A stretch of DNA of 64,000 nt from GCA-2706205 sp964215955 (GCA_964215955.1 CAXPDR010000019.1:1-64000), one strand, 5' to 3'; counted from the stretch's first letter, positions 25,796-34,615 are shown. The notes: generated by a model from the sequence alone, not told the origin. Numbers and translations: made by a program.

Positions 25796-26644
25796 ATGAA
25801 AAAGACAAAAATAAAAATTCAAAAAATGGACTGTCCATCAGAAGTCAAAATGATCGAAGGAATTGTTGAAAAAATTGATCAAGAAATTAAAATGGAGTTT
25901 GATTTAGGAGATCGAACTGTAAGTTTTTACCATCGTTGTGATTCAAACCTAATTCTTCAGGGGTTAGAAAATATTTCATTACCAGGAGCACTTTTATCAT
26001 CTGAAGATATCTTAGAAAGTGACGTTCCTGAAGTTGCTCCAAGCGTTGAAGCAAAAACCTTAAAATACTTACTCGCCATTAATTTCACAATGTTTCTTGT
26101 TGAAATATTTTTGGGATTTTACTCTGAGTCGACGGGGTTGATTGCTGACGGATTGGATATGCTGGCAGATTCTTTTGTTTACGGTATTAGCCTATATGCT
26201 GTTGGCAAAAGTGTTCATGTTAAAAACAAAACAGCCTTCTTAAGTGGTGTTATGCAAATTTCATTAGGCTTATTATGTCTTGTTGAAGTAGGTCGAAAAT
26301 TTTATTTTGGAAGTGAGCCTCTATCAAACTTTATGATAATCGTCTCAATTGTTGCTCTAATTGCAAATGTATGGTGTCTTGCTCTTATTCATAAACATAA
26401 GGATGGGGAAGTGCATATGAAAGCCAGTTGGATATTTTCTGCTAATGATGTCATTGTAAATACAGGTGTTATTATATCTGGTGCTTTCGTTTACTTTTTC
26501 AAAACTAATATCCCTGACTTAATTATTGGTGGGCTTGTTTCACTTATTGTTATTAAGGGTGGATTAACAATTATTAAGCTCTCAAAGCCTCAAAAAGAGC
26601 AATCAAGGGAAAATCAAGATTGCTGTTCTGGTAAATGTAGCTAA
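25796..26644 (+). CDS. HMA-like domain fused to CDF-type cation transporter, copy 2
   Basis: 282 residues, close to the protein at 10427 along its full length. The N-terminal HMA-like domain carries CPSE instead of CxxC; the CDF part has DMLAD in TM2 and NDVIVN in TM5, and the tail is a Cys motif (CCSGKCS). The start is ATG. It is the last gene of cluster 2, 27 bases after the methyltransferase. It is probably an inner-membrane cation exporter; specificity is uncertain because the metal site differs from CzcD. Confidence 0.82.
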   Translation: MKKTKIKIQKMDCPSEVKMIEGIVEKIDQEIKMEFDLGDRTVSFYHRCDSNLILQGLENISLPGALLSSEDILESDVPEVAPSVEAKTLKYLLAINFTMFLVEIFLGFYSESTGLIADGLDMLADSFVYGISLYAVGKSVHVKNKTAFLSGVMQISLGLLCLVEVGRKFYFGSEPLSNFMIIVSIVALIANVWCLALIHKHKDGEVHMKASWIFSANDVIVNTGVIISGAFVYFFKTNIPDLIIGGLVSLIVIKGGLTIIKLSKPQKEQSRENQDCCSGKCS

Positions 26645-26652
26645 AGGAGTTT

Positions 26653-26820
26653 TTAAGGAGCTTTTGTCAGCTTCTTAGTGAACTCTTCAAGTGACGGAAG
26701 CCCTTTATGAACTTTGATTATAGCTTCTTTTTTTATAGCCTTGCTTGATAAGTTTAAAACCGTAGTCCCTGTAATTACTGTAAATAATATCGCAAGAAAT
26801 ATCTCAATTATCGCACGCAT
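26653..26820 (-). CDS. Small membrane-anchored protein, unknown
   Basis: 55 residues from the ATG at 26820, preceded by GGAGG (minus strand, 26830-26826). One N-terminal hydrophobic segment (IIEIFLAILFTVITGTTVL) and a basic soluble tail. It follows the recombinase-like gene with a one-base gap and is probably co-transcribed with it. No family is recognised. Confidence 0.5.
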   Translation of the reverse strand: MRAIIEIFLAILFTVITGTTVLNLSSKAIKKEAIIKVHKGLPSLEEFTKKLTKAP

Positions 26821-26821
26821 G

Positions 26822-27283
26822 CTATGCCTCCTTTTTCTTAAGCTCTCGCTTAACAATGTCTTTTACTGTCGATGGATACCATGACCCACCGAGTTTAGTT
26901 GGTATGTTTTTATCATTTAAGTATTCAGAGATTCGCTTGAATGAATAACCCTTTTCTCGAAGGGAAATCATCTTCTCAATGACCTTTTTTTCGCCCTTGT
27001 GAACTACACGCGTAGTACCAATAAGCTTTTCACCGAAGCAAAGAGTAGGTGCTTTAATCTCTTCTTTTTTGAAACCTAGGGCACGAGTTGCATCACTTAT
27101 TGAAGAGCGAGGCCAGCCTGTTAATTTTGAAATTTCATAGCTAGAAAGGTCTTTTTCTAAGTACAGTTTCCGCAAAAGTTCCGAATTTTGGATGGGTTTA
27201 TTGAAGAAATGTGCTATGATTACAGGTACATAATGTGGGGAGCTACAGAGTTCGTGTAGCATTGTCGAACCTCCACCATTCAA
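26822..27283 (-). CDS. Recombinase-type DNA-binding protein lacking a catalytic domain
   Basis: 153 residues; ATG eight codons in (MLHELCSS) is an alternative start. The middle has a helix-turn-helix (LSSYEISKLTGWPRSSISDA), and the C-terminal part (MISLREKGYSFKRISEYLND, then GSWYPSTVKDIV) resembles the 'recombinase' segment found after the resolvase domain of large serine recombinases. The catalytic N-terminal domain with its Ser is absent. It may be a regulator derived from a recombinase, or a remnant marking the right edge of the metal island. Confidence 0.6.
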   Translation of the reverse strand: MNGGGSTMLHELCSSPHYVPVIIAHFFNKPIQNSELLRKLYLEKDLSSYEISKLTGWPRSSISDATRALGFKKEEIKAPTLCFGEKLIGTTRVVHKGEKKVIEKMISLREKGYSFKRISEYLNDKNIPTKLGGSWYPSTVKDIVKRELKKKEA

Positions 27284-27348
27284 TTTACATCACAAAGCTC
27301 AAAAGCTAGACTATAAACCTTAAGAAAATCTAATTCAGGAGTTTTTCG

Positions 27349-28065
27349 ATGAAATATTTTGATATGCATAACGAAGTTTATGAGAAGCTTTCTGAAGACG
27401 GTAAAATTAGTTGGGATGGATTTGAGAAGCCCGAAGAACTTTATAATCATGAGATTAACGTTGCACTTGCTGAAAGAATAGACCACTATTTTCCAGTAAA
27501 AAGTGGGGTTAGAGCAATTGACTTCGGTTGTGGGACAGGGACAGCATCTTTATATTTAGCTAATCTTGGTTTTGATGTGAAAGGTTTTGATGTAAGTCCT
27601 AAGGCGGTTGAAATAGCAATCCAGAATATGAATGATTTAAAGCTGAATGTAGACTTTAATGCTTGTGATCTAACAGAACTTAATAATCTAGAAGCTGATT
27701 TTACTGTTGATAGTTCTTTGCTGCATTGTCTTGTTGATTGGGAACATCGAAAAAGATTTTTTGATTTATGCGCTGATATTACCTTTATACATACAATGAT
27801 AGAAGCGCAAGATATGTCAGAGATGACCGAACGGGATTATCTTTCCTTCCACGATGGAATACTTTGGAGTACGGGACCTGATCGTTGGGACATGGACTGG
27901 CATGAAATTGACGGTAGGAAAATGTTTAAACATAGAAGAATTTGCTCTGAAGAAATTTTTCTTAAAGAAGTAGAAGAAAATGGATTTGAAATGATGGAAT
28001 ATTATCTCAAAACTCAAGAACGAAGTTCATCCACATTAGTCGGTTGGATTAGACGTAAAAAATAA
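27349..28065 (+). CDS. Class I SAM-dependent methyltransferase
   Basis: 238 residues of a Rossmann-fold methyltransferase: motif I DFGCGTGTASLYLA near residue 62, the acidic end of strand 2 in VKGFDVSPKAVE, then DFNACDLTEL and DSSLLHCL for motifs II-III. It has no export signal. CAGGAG precedes the ATG. The substrate is not evident. It is separated by a short decayed stretch from the next genes and stands alone. Confidence 0.82.
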   Translation: MKYFDMHNEVYEKLSEDGKISWDGFEKPEELYNHEINVALAERIDHYFPVKSGVRAIDFGCGTGTASLYLANLGFDVKGFDVSPKAVEIAIQNMNDLKLNVDFNACDLTELNNLEADFTVDSSLLHCLVDWEHRKRFFDLCADITFIHTMIEAQDMSEMTERDYLSFHDGILWSTGPDRWDMDWHEIDGRKMFKHRRICSEEIFLKEVEENGFEMMEYYLKTQERSSSTLVGWIRRKK

Positions 28066-28093
28066 GTTTAAGACTTTCTGTTAAATAACTTAA

Positions 28094-28420
28094 AATAGAG
28101 GCAAGAATACTTTTAACAAAGAAGGAGAGGTCTTTTTTGGAGTATTTGATAATGATTTTTTAGTAGGCTGCGGAGGATTAAATATTGATCCTTATGTTGA
28201 AAACAACAGGATTGGAAGAGTACGCCATTTATATGTTCATCCTGAGTATCGGCGTAAAGGAATCGCTAAAGAGCTCATGGTGAAAGTAGAAAAACATACT
28301 CAAGAGCAGTTTAGTCTTTTAAGGTTAAGAACATTCAATCCTAGTGCTTCGCAGTTTTATAAAGAACTAGGGTATGGAGAGATTGATGATGAATATGCAA
28401 CACATTGTAAGCAATTTTAG
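28094..28420 (+). pseudogene. GNAT acetyltransferase fragment without N-terminus
   Basis: An open frame from the stop at 28091 to TAG at 28418-28420 has no start codon before the conserved part. It codes a GNAT acetyl-CoA-binding core: VFFGVFDNDFLVGCGGLN, RVRHLYVHPEYRRKGIAKEL (the Arg/Gln-x-x-Gly-x-Gly/Ala motif) and SASQFYKELGYGEI. The first about 45 residues of a normal GNAT domain are missing. It lies nine bases before the tautomerase-like gene. Confidence 0.75.
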
Positions 28421-28429
28421 GAGATAAAA

Positions 28430-28810
28430 ATGCCAATCTTAAATATTAAAGCTTTACCTCAAAAAGATAACTCGAGGGTAGAGCTAGCTTTAAAGAAAAC
28501 ATGCTTAGTAATTGCTGATTGTTATGGGTGTAAACCAGAGCACGTATGGGCAACTTGGGAAGAATTAAAGCCAGGATTCTATGTCGAAGGAAACTCTAGT
28601 GTAGAAGTTCAACCTAAGAATACGCATCCTCCAATTGCGACCTTAACTTGCTTTGAGGGAAAAAGTCCTGAAAAAATAGAAGAACTATTATTGATAGCTT
28701 CAAAAACCTTATCAAAAGAACTAGGAATTGAAGGCAATATATTTATGACTTACCATGAAGCGAAGTCTGGTGAGGTTGTTGCTGGTAATGGAATAGTGAG
28801 GAAAAAATGA
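28430..28810 (+). CDS. Tautomerase-superfamily-like protein
   Basis: 126 residues starting with MPILNIKALP, so Pro 1 of the mature protein is available as the catalytic base of the tautomerase superfamily. The protein has the beta-alpha-beta layout twice (VIADCYGCKPEHVWATWEEL, then GIEGNIFMTYHEAKSGEVV), about twice the size of a 4-oxalocrotonate tautomerase monomer. AGGAG precedes the ATG. Overlaps the next (broken) gene by four bases. It looks intact although both neighbours are damaged. Confidence 0.65.
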   Translation: MPILNIKALPQKDNSRVELALKKTCLVIADCYGCKPEHVWATWEELKPGFYVEGNSSVEVQPKNTHPPIATLTCFEGKSPEKIEELLLIASKTLSKELGIEGNIFMTYHEAKSGEVVAGNGIVRKK

Positions 28811-29535
28811 AGTTAAGTGCAATTCAAACAGCAGAGAAGCTTTTTAAAGAAAAATATCCAAAAGCAAAAGCATTTTTCCTCGCAGGTTCAGTTTTAAGAG
28901 GATAAGCAACATCATACTCTGATTTGGATATTGTAATAGTTTTTGAAAAACTTGAAGCAGCATATAGGGACTCATTTATCTTTGAAGATTGGCCAGTGGA
29001 AGTATTTGTACATGATGAAGATACATTAAGGTACTTTTTTGAGAAAATGGATGCGGCATCAGGCTATCCATCTCTACCAACAATGGTGAATGAATCAATC
29101 GTTATCAGTGGAGAAGATGATTATTCAAATAAACTGAAAAAGTATGCAATGACAATTCTAGATTCTGGACCTGAGTCATGGAGTAGAGAAACTATCGACC
29201 GAGCAAGATATGGAATTACTGATTTGATTGATGATCTAAGAGAGCCAAGAAACTATCAAGAGTGTTGTGCAACAGCTGGAGTATTATACGACTCTCTTGC
29301 AAATTTTTATTTCAGAACGAAAAATGTTTGGAGTGCTAAAGGGAAGACAGTTCCGAGAAGGTTAAGTCAGGAAGATCCAGATTTTGCGCTGAGGTTTAAC
29401 TCGGCATTTGATTCTTTGTATAAAGAGGGAAGTGTTGATGCTGTAATAGCTATATCAGAAGAGATTTTAAAACCTTTTGGTGGTTTTCTATTTGATGGGT
29501 ATAAACTTGATGCTCCGAAAGAATGGAGACTATGA
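28807..29535 (+). pseudogene. Nucleotidyltransferase-domain gene with in-frame TAA
   Basis: From the ATG at 28807 (ATGA overlap with the previous gene) the frame reads through AGSVLRG to TAA at 28903-28905 and continues in frame as ATSYSDLDIVIVF for 200 more codons. The nucleotidyltransferase motif GS-x(n)-D-x-D is thus split by a stop; one base change from CAA or GAA explains it. The rest (ESWSRETIDRARYGITDLIDDL) resembles small nucleotidyltransferase-domain proteins. The downstream kinase-like gene overlaps by four bases and is also broken. Confidence 0.82.
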
Positions 29536-30017
29536 CAAAGATATTAGTTTCTGGAAATGCTGGTGCTGGCAAAAGTTCTTTAGGGAAAGTGCTAGCAAAA
29601 AAATATCAGCTACCATTGTACGGACTTGAAAAAATAGTTTAGAAAGAAGGTTGGGTAAAAACTCCAAAAGAGGAAAGAGATATTCTTGTAAGAGAAATAC
29701 TGTCAAAAGAGAAATGGGTTCTGGAAGGTATTATGAGAGATGGCTTGCTAGAAGCTGATGTAATTTACTTTTGAGATATTCACCCATTGAGATGTCCATT
29801 GAATGTTATTACTCGGTTCATGAAAAATGGACCTGGCTCAAGGCTGGAGCTACCTGAAAATTGTCCTGAGTATATTGGGTTTTTAAAGGCATTAAAAACC
29901 AAATTTATATTTCACAAAGTGACTAAGCCTTGGCTTTTGGATGAGACACAACGTAATCCAAAGGCAAAATTTATTCATATTAAGAGCTATAGGGAATTGA
30001 ATCAAATAATTAATTAG
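29532..30017 (+). pseudogene. P-loop kinase-like gene with two in-frame stops
   Basis: The frame from ATG 29532 begins with a Walker A motif (SGNAGAGKSSLGKVLA), as in small adenylate-kinase-like or topology-modulation (FlaR-type) proteins. TAG at 29640-29642 and TGA at 29772-29774 interrupt it. At both points the family usually has Trp as I recall it, so two G-to-A type changes of TGG would explain them. The coding signal continues in frame to 30017 (RCPLNVITRFMKNGPG, TQRNPKAKFIHI). Confidence 0.78.
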
Positions 30018-30421
30018 ACTTAGGTTCAGTCGTTGGGGTGGTGGTAAATAAGAGAATTTCATCAGAATTTCAATTAATTGCAATTTGTAGTGATTTTGTA
30101 ATACAAGTTAACTTAACTATCTAAAAAAAGTTAGGGTGACTTCACCTCCACCAGCTGATTCTTACTTTTTCGTAAGAAACCCAAGATTTTGTTTTGCCAT
30201 ACTAAGTGGATCCAACGAATAGGAGGATTCGCAATTGGGAAATCTTTCGTCTTTGTAATTTCTGTTTTTCATTTATTTTAAGAAACTATTTGTTTATCCC
30301 GACCATTTATTTCTATTTGTATAGTTTCAAGAATTGTTCAATTTTCTTTTGAGTGTTGATGTTAATTCTATTCTGTGTAGAATATTGGTTGAGGGCCATG
30401 TAAGTTGATAAAGGAATTATT
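30018..30421 (+). other. Gene-free gap with one small hairpin
   Basis: About 400 bases without a supportable gene. TTCTTAC (30159-30165) and GTAAGAA (30172-30178) form a perfect 7-bp hairpin that could end the transcript of the decayed cluster. AAGGA at 30411 serves the following gene. No RNA gene or repeat was recognised. Confidence 0.45.
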
Positions 30422-31054
30422 TTGGAAGGTAATTGCAGTATTTCATTTTTTCCAAGTTTAATAATTGAGTATGTATTAATTGGTCTGTCACTTTTATCAA
30501 TATTATATAAATTTGGCTTAAGTCATGTTCGAAATATACCTAATAATATTTTAAATCATGATAATCAAACAATTGCTGACTTAATTTTCATTATTGATCT
30601 TAGTTGCTGGCTTATGTTCTTTATTTTAATAGGTTTTTTTTCACCGGATTCAAATAATGAAAGAAGCAGATTTTTAATTTGTTGGTTAGATGTTTGTATC
30701 TTTGGTACTTTTATCGTTTCTTACATTCAAGATAGATTCTACAATCGGAGGAATGATTTAGGAATGAACTTTATTATAAGTATTATTATTATAGTTCTTC
30801 TTATAATTGCTCTATTAACATATTATATTTCCCAGTACTTTGCACTTATTCCTTCATTGTTTGTTTGTTTTATCTTTATGTTCAAGTATCCTGTAGAATT
30901 TGAATCGGTAAATAAGATTAGAGTTTTTGGTACTATCGCATTGACTTTGTCATTGATATCTATTTTATATTTATCTGTTTTTATAACATTTGATAGTAAC
31001 GGGATTAGAGTCTTTGATGCTAAAAAAGATTTATGTCATGAAAGAGTAATATAA
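30422..31054 (+). CDS. Integral membrane protein, unknown
   Basis: 210 residues, mostly hydrophobic, with about six TM segments (around IIEYVLIGLSLLSILY, LSCWLMFFILIGFF, WLDVCIFGTFIVSYI, IISIIIIVLLIIALLTYYI, FALIPSLFVCFIFMF and IALTLSLISILYLSVFI). The TTG start is supported by AAGGA six bases upstream. No family is recognised and there is no operon context: the upstream gap is gene-free and the downstream gene is convergent. Confidence 0.6.
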   Translation: MEGNCSISFFPSLIIEYVLIGLSLLSILYKFGLSHVRNIPNNILNHDNQTIADLIFIIDLSCWLMFFILIGFFSPDSNNERSRFLICWLDVCIFGTFIVSYIQDRFYNRRNDLGMNFIISIIIIVLLIIALLTYYISQYFALIPSLFVCFIFMFKYPVEFESVNKIRVFGTIALTLSLISILYLSVFITFDSNGIRVFDAKKDLCHERVI

Positions 31055-31122
31055 AATTCTTTTAAATCTAGATGGATTGCAGCCAATGCTTTGTAGCCCG
31101 AAAAAGAATTAAGTTTTTGATT

Positions 31123-31488
31123 TTACAAATTATTGTCTTCACTCCAATCTTTTAATTGCTCCAAAATATTTAAAGCTGTTTTCCCAAACCTTGTTAACTC
31201 GTAGGAGACGGCAATTGGTCTGTCACTAATGACCACTCTTTTTAAAAGACCATTTTCTTCCATTTCTTTGAGCCGCTCATTTAATATTTTCTTGCTTGCA
31301 CCACCTAAAAGTCTTGATAGTTCATTGAATCGAATAGGTTCGTCTTTTAAGTGCCATAGGATTGACCCTTTCCACTTGCCTCCAATGAGGCGCATTCCTC
31401 TTTCGATGGGGCATGGCTCAGAACAGGATTTTTGGACTGTTTTTTTTCTTTTTCTATTTGTTTCTAGGCGTTTATCAGGCTTTTTCAT
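31123..31488 (-). CDS. HxlR-family transcriptional regulator
   Basis: 121 residues. The core matches the HxlR winged helix: PIERGMRLIGGKWKGSILWHL, RFNELSRLLGGASKKILNERLKEMEENGLL, then SYELTRFGKTALNIL. Two or three Cys near the start (KSCSEPCPIE) correspond to the redox-sensing Cys of several family members. Divergent from an MdaB-like quinone reductase with a TGATA-N5-TATCA dyad in between, so it most likely represses that redox operon. Confidence 0.87.
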   Translation of the reverse strand: MKKPDKRLETNRKRKKTVQKSCSEPCPIERGMRLIGGKWKGSILWHLKDEPIRFNELSRLLGGASKKILNERLKEMEENGLLKRVVISDRPIAVSYELTRFGKTALNILEQLKDWSEDNNL

Positions 31489-31521
31489 AAAAACTCACGT
31501 GGTTACTAAAAGTATACTGGT

Positions 31522-31536
31522 TGATAAATTATATCA
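31522..31536. promoter_or_regulatory. Dyad between HxlR and mdaB genes
   Basis: TGATA-aatta-TATCA is a perfect inverted repeat in the 98-base divergent region. It is a candidate HxlR binding site; inferred from position and symmetry. Confidence 0.4.
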
Positions 31537-31586
31537 GTGGTTTATATTAGCATGTATAAGAATTGTTATCAAATATGGAGATAAAA

Positions 31587-32171
31587 ATGAAAAAAGCCTT
31601 AGTTATAAATGCACACCAAGAGTACCCATTTGCCAAAGGGGAGTTGAATAAAGCCTTAGCGGATAAAATTGCAAATTTTCTAAGTTCTAAAGGGTATGAA
31701 ATTAAAACGACAACAATGAAAGATGACTGGAATGTTGAAGAAGAGGTTGAAAAACATGTTTGGGCAGATCTTGTCATTCTTCAATCTCCAGTTAATTGGA
31801 TGGGCGTTCCTTGGAGTTTTAAGAAATATATGGATGAAGTTTATACTGCAGGAATGTTTGGTAAGCTTTGCCAAAATGATGGTCGGTCTGAAGAAGCTCC
31901 AAAAGAAAACTATGGTGCAGGTGGTTTATTACAAAACACAAAGTACATGATGTCTTTAACTTTTAATGCACCAGAAGAGTCATTTAATGATGAAAAAGAA
32001 TATTTGTTTCAAGGAAAGAGTGTTGATGATTTGTTTTTCCCACAGCATATGAATTTTAGATTCTTTGGAATGAAACCATTACCAACTTTTGTTTGTTATG
32101 ACGTTATGAAAAATGCAGATATTGAAAATGATTTTAAAAGATTAGATAAGCACCTTCAGGAGGTATTTTAG
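31587..32171 (+). CDS. mdaB: MdaB-like NAD(P)H quinone reductase
   Basis: 194 residues of the flavodoxin-like NQO/MdaB family: N-terminal KKALVINAHQEYPFAKGELN for the flavin phosphate, then LVILQSPVNWMGVPWSFKKYMDEVYTAGMFG, a hallmark stretch of MdaB. It reduces quinones by two electrons and protects against quinone and electrophile stress. ATG 31587 is preferred (GGAG 7 bases upstream). Its stop overlaps the GTG of the peroxiredoxin-like gene by one base. It is probably controlled by the divergent HxlR protein. Confidence 0.85.
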   Translation: MKKALVINAHQEYPFAKGELNKALADKIANFLSSKGYEIKTTTMKDDWNVEEEVEKHVWADLVILQSPVNWMGVPWSFKKYMDEVYTAGMFGKLCQNDGRSEEAPKENYGAGGLLQNTKYMMSLTFNAPEESFNDEKEYLFQGKSVDDLFFPQHMNFRFFGMKPLPTFVCYDVMKNADIENDFKRLDKHLQEVF

Positions 32172-32707
32172 TGAACACTAATAAATTAGCAGCAGGAGAT
32201 AAGTTTCCTAAGATAAGTGTTAAAACACTTAGTGGAGAAGATATTGTTTTAGGTGTCCCGAAAAATGGGGCGACTTGGCAGATGGTTGTGGTTTATAGAG
32301 GTAAGCATTGTCCACTTTGTACAAAGTATTTAGCAGCAATCGCTGAAATGAAGGATGCTTTCTTACAAGCAGGTGTCGATATTGTCGCAGTGTCAGCAGA
32401 TACTGAAGAGAAGGCTAAAGCTCAAGCTCAAGATAAGTTAGGATTAACATTTGATGTAGGTTATGATCTCTCTATAGAGCAAATGCAAGAGTTGGGAGTT
32501 TATATTTCTCATCCGAGATCTCCACAAGAGACAGATCGTCCCTTTGCTGAACCAGGACTATTTGTTGTAAATGAGGACTTCAATCTTCATGTTGTTGATA
32601 TTTCAAATAACCCTTTTGTAAGGCCTGAGTTAAGTGCATTACTTTCAGGATTGAATTGGATTAGAGATCCAAATAATAATTATCCGATAAGAGGAACTTA
32701 CAAGTAG
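32171..32707 (+). CDS. Peroxiredoxin-like (AhpC/TSA) protein
   Basis: 178 residues with a thioredoxin fold of the AhpC/TSA type. The active-site region reads GKHCPLCTKY (Cys 47, Cys 50): a CxxC pair where classical peroxiredoxins have PxxxTxxC, followed by VDIVAVSADTEEKAKAQ. It starts with GTG after a strong AGGAGG. It is co-transcribed with mdaB and probably reduces peroxides or disulfides in the cytosol. No export signal. Confidence 0.8.
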   Translation: MNTNKLAAGDKFPKISVKTLSGEDIVLGVPKNGATWQMVVVYRGKHCPLCTKYLAAIAEMKDAFLQAGVDIVAVSADTEEKAKAQAQDKLGLTFDVGYDLSIEQMQELGVYISHPRSPQETDRPFAEPGLFVVNEDFNLHVVDISNNPFVRPELSALLSGLNWIRDPNNNYPIRGTYK

Positions 32708-32772
32708 GAGAGATAAGGTGGAATCAAGACAGGCCACATGGTTTCAATCATAGGTTAAGGATCTAACTAAAG

Positions 32773-33147
32773 ATGCGAAAAATGGGCGATATTTTATCTA
32801 AGTACCATAATGGAGATTTAAGGTTTGTCGGAGGTTCAAACCCCGGTGTTCATAGGAATAGTATTAGTGGAGAAATAATTTTATTAGGAAGTCAGAACCA
32901 AAATATAATCAATCCAGAACGAAGAGATGCACACTTTGATTTGACTATAGATAAAACAGGCGGAACTTTAACTTTTATAGATGACTTCGACTTTGGCTCC
33001 CAGAGTAAAAATATCAATGTGATTGGAACATCTACTGGAACAATTGACTTTAATAGTTCAGATATAAGTTTTGATAATTTAAATTACAATTCGACTGGTA
33101 TGACGATTTTAAATGATACAAATCTTACAGGTACAATAAATCCATGA
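32773..33147 (+). CDS. Beta-helix repeat fragment, probably partial
   Basis: 124 residues rich in Asn, Asp, Thr, Gly and Ile with alternating short strands (LTIDKTGGTLTFIDDFDF, NINVIGTSTGTIDFNSS, DISFDNLNYNSTG), as in beta-helix adhesins and filamentous haemagglutinin-like proteins, which are normally much longer. It lacks a signal peptide and ends without an anchor, so it is likely a leftover piece. No good ribosome-binding site is seen. Confidence 0.4.
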   Translation: MRKMGDILSKYHNGDLRFVGGSNPGVHRNSISGEIILLGSQNQNIINPERRDAHFDLTIDKTGGTLTFIDDFDFGSQSKNINVIGTSTGTIDFNSSDISFDNLNYNSTGMTILNDTNLTGTINP

Positions 33148-33229
33148 GTAAGTATTTGTTTTTCCTTTTTAAACCTTATTATTTTACTTGAGTTTACTTA
33201 AAGCATTAAAATTCCGATAGGTATTAAAG

Positions 33230-34567
33230 ATGGATCGTTATAAATCATTGCTTATATTCATATTTTTTTCTCTAAAAAGTGTTTTTGCATTCGACTGCTA
33301 TGTCGTTAGTGATTTTGAGAACTTTAAAGGTAATACTCGTGAATTTGCTTTAAAACATATGCCACTTTTACATACAAAAACATCAATAATTAATGGTCAG
33401 CAATGTGTTATTGTTAACTCTTGGGATAACCTAAAAAGTTCTATTGAAAAACACTCTAAGAAAGATTCAGAATTAGTTATTTACCAAGGCTCTCATGGTG
33501 GTCCTGGAGGAAAAATTTATATCAATAACGAAACGGTTCCAGGAGAAAAAATCCTGACGATTTTAAATGACCTTTCTGATTCAAGGAAAGTATTTGCTGC
33601 TTTAGAGTCTTGTCATTCTGGAGATATACTTAAAATGAAAATTATATCAGACTCTTTGAATAGTAACTCAACTAAGAACTTATGCCTTTTTACTTCCTCT
33701 AATTTTTTAGAGAAAAGTTACGGTATAATTCAAAATGAATCAAATATTTCTAAAACTCTAGTTTCAGATATTTCCGGTTTTAATGCTGAAGAAGTGATAA
33801 TAAATTTAGGTTTTGGTCTTATCTCCTCAGCACCGTGGAACGAGATAACAAATTACTTAAACGAGAGAACTGTTGAGAATGCATTTGAAGTGTTTAAACT
33901 GTTAGAGTTCTCCGAAAGAATACTCTATTGTCATGATGAGAGTGTTAAAGGAGCACTTCTTCCTTTAGATGCGAATATTAGTGATGAAGATATCTTACTA
34001 TTTAAGAACCCCGATAAGTTCACTCCAAAATTCGTGCAATCTGAATTACTATCATGGCTAGATGATTTAAGAAAACGAGACATGAAAGGTGAAAATAAAT
34101 TGATTAGCGAACTTTTAAATTCGTTAGAATATGTTATTGATGAAGATAGTGAGGACCTCTCTTCTGATCTTGAAATATTTTATAATCGATTTAAAAGAAA
34201 ACATCCTAATTTATGGGACAAATTAGTTTCTGGAAATCTAGCACCAAAGTCTGAAATAACTCAATTAAAAATACTTTCAGTAAAAAACAATCTTGAAAGA
34301 CGATCTGAAATTGTTTCCAGAATGAATGATTATCTTTATAAAAAGAATAGACCGACAGAAAATACCTTAGAATCTGTTGAGAGAAAGCAAAAAGTATTAG
34401 AAAGTTTTCTAGGCGAATATAATGACATGCTAAATGGTGAGAAAAACTTTTACTATAAAGATGAGTTATCGCGAGTGTTGATTTTAGGCGGGACTAAAAT
34501 TGAAAAACTAGAGTCTGACTTGGATAGATTGCGAAGAAATGCTTGCAGAGACTTTAAGTTTAAGTAA
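33230..34567 (+). CDS. Secreted caspase-fold cysteine peptidase-like protein
   Basis: 445 residues. A signal peptide (SLLIFIFFSLKSVFA) is followed by a domain with the caspase/legumain-like dyad: YQGSHGGPGGK with His 89 and AALESCHSGD with Cys 128, each after a hydrophobic strand, as in metacaspases and C13/C14 relatives. About 300 residues follow as a mostly helical, charged domain (a coiled region near residues 340-400). A secreted peptidase would act outside the inner membrane. The Arg/Lys or Asp specificity cannot be told. It stands alone between a fragment and a repeat protein. Confidence 0.72.
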   Translation: MDRYKSLLIFIFFSLKSVFAFDCYVVSDFENFKGNTREFALKHMPLLHTKTSIINGQQCVIVNSWDNLKSSIEKHSKKDSELVIYQGSHGGPGGKIYINNETVPGEKILTILNDLSDSRKVFAALESCHSGDILKMKIISDSLNSNSTKNLCLFTSSNFLEKSYGIIQNESNISKTLVSDISGFNAEEVIINLGFGLISSAPWNEITNYLNERTVENAFEVFKLLEFSERILYCHDESVKGALLPLDANISDEDILLFKNPDKFTPKFVQSELLSWLDDLRKRDMKGENKLISELLNSLEYVIDEDSEDLSSDLEIFYNRFKRKHPNLWDKLVSGNLAPKSEITQLKILSVKNNLERRSEIVSRMNDYLYKKNRPTENTLESVERKQKVLESFLGEYNDMLNGEKNFYYKDELSRVLILGGTKIEKLESDLDRLRRNACRDFKFK

Positions 34568-34615
34568 TCTATCGGTCTAATATATTTATTTCTTTTATTA
34601 CCAAAACGACCCAAT

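Noticed and set aside
1..27283. Intact integrative element or prophage
   Set aside because: No integrase with a catalytic domain, no conjugation or phage structural genes, and no att repeats were found; only recombinase remnants at the ends.
28807..30017. Stop-codon recoding (TAA, TAG and TGA all read through)
   Set aside because: Three different stop codons in two adjacent genes, next to a beheaded GNAT gene, fit ordinary decay. No recoding hairpin or special tRNA was seen.
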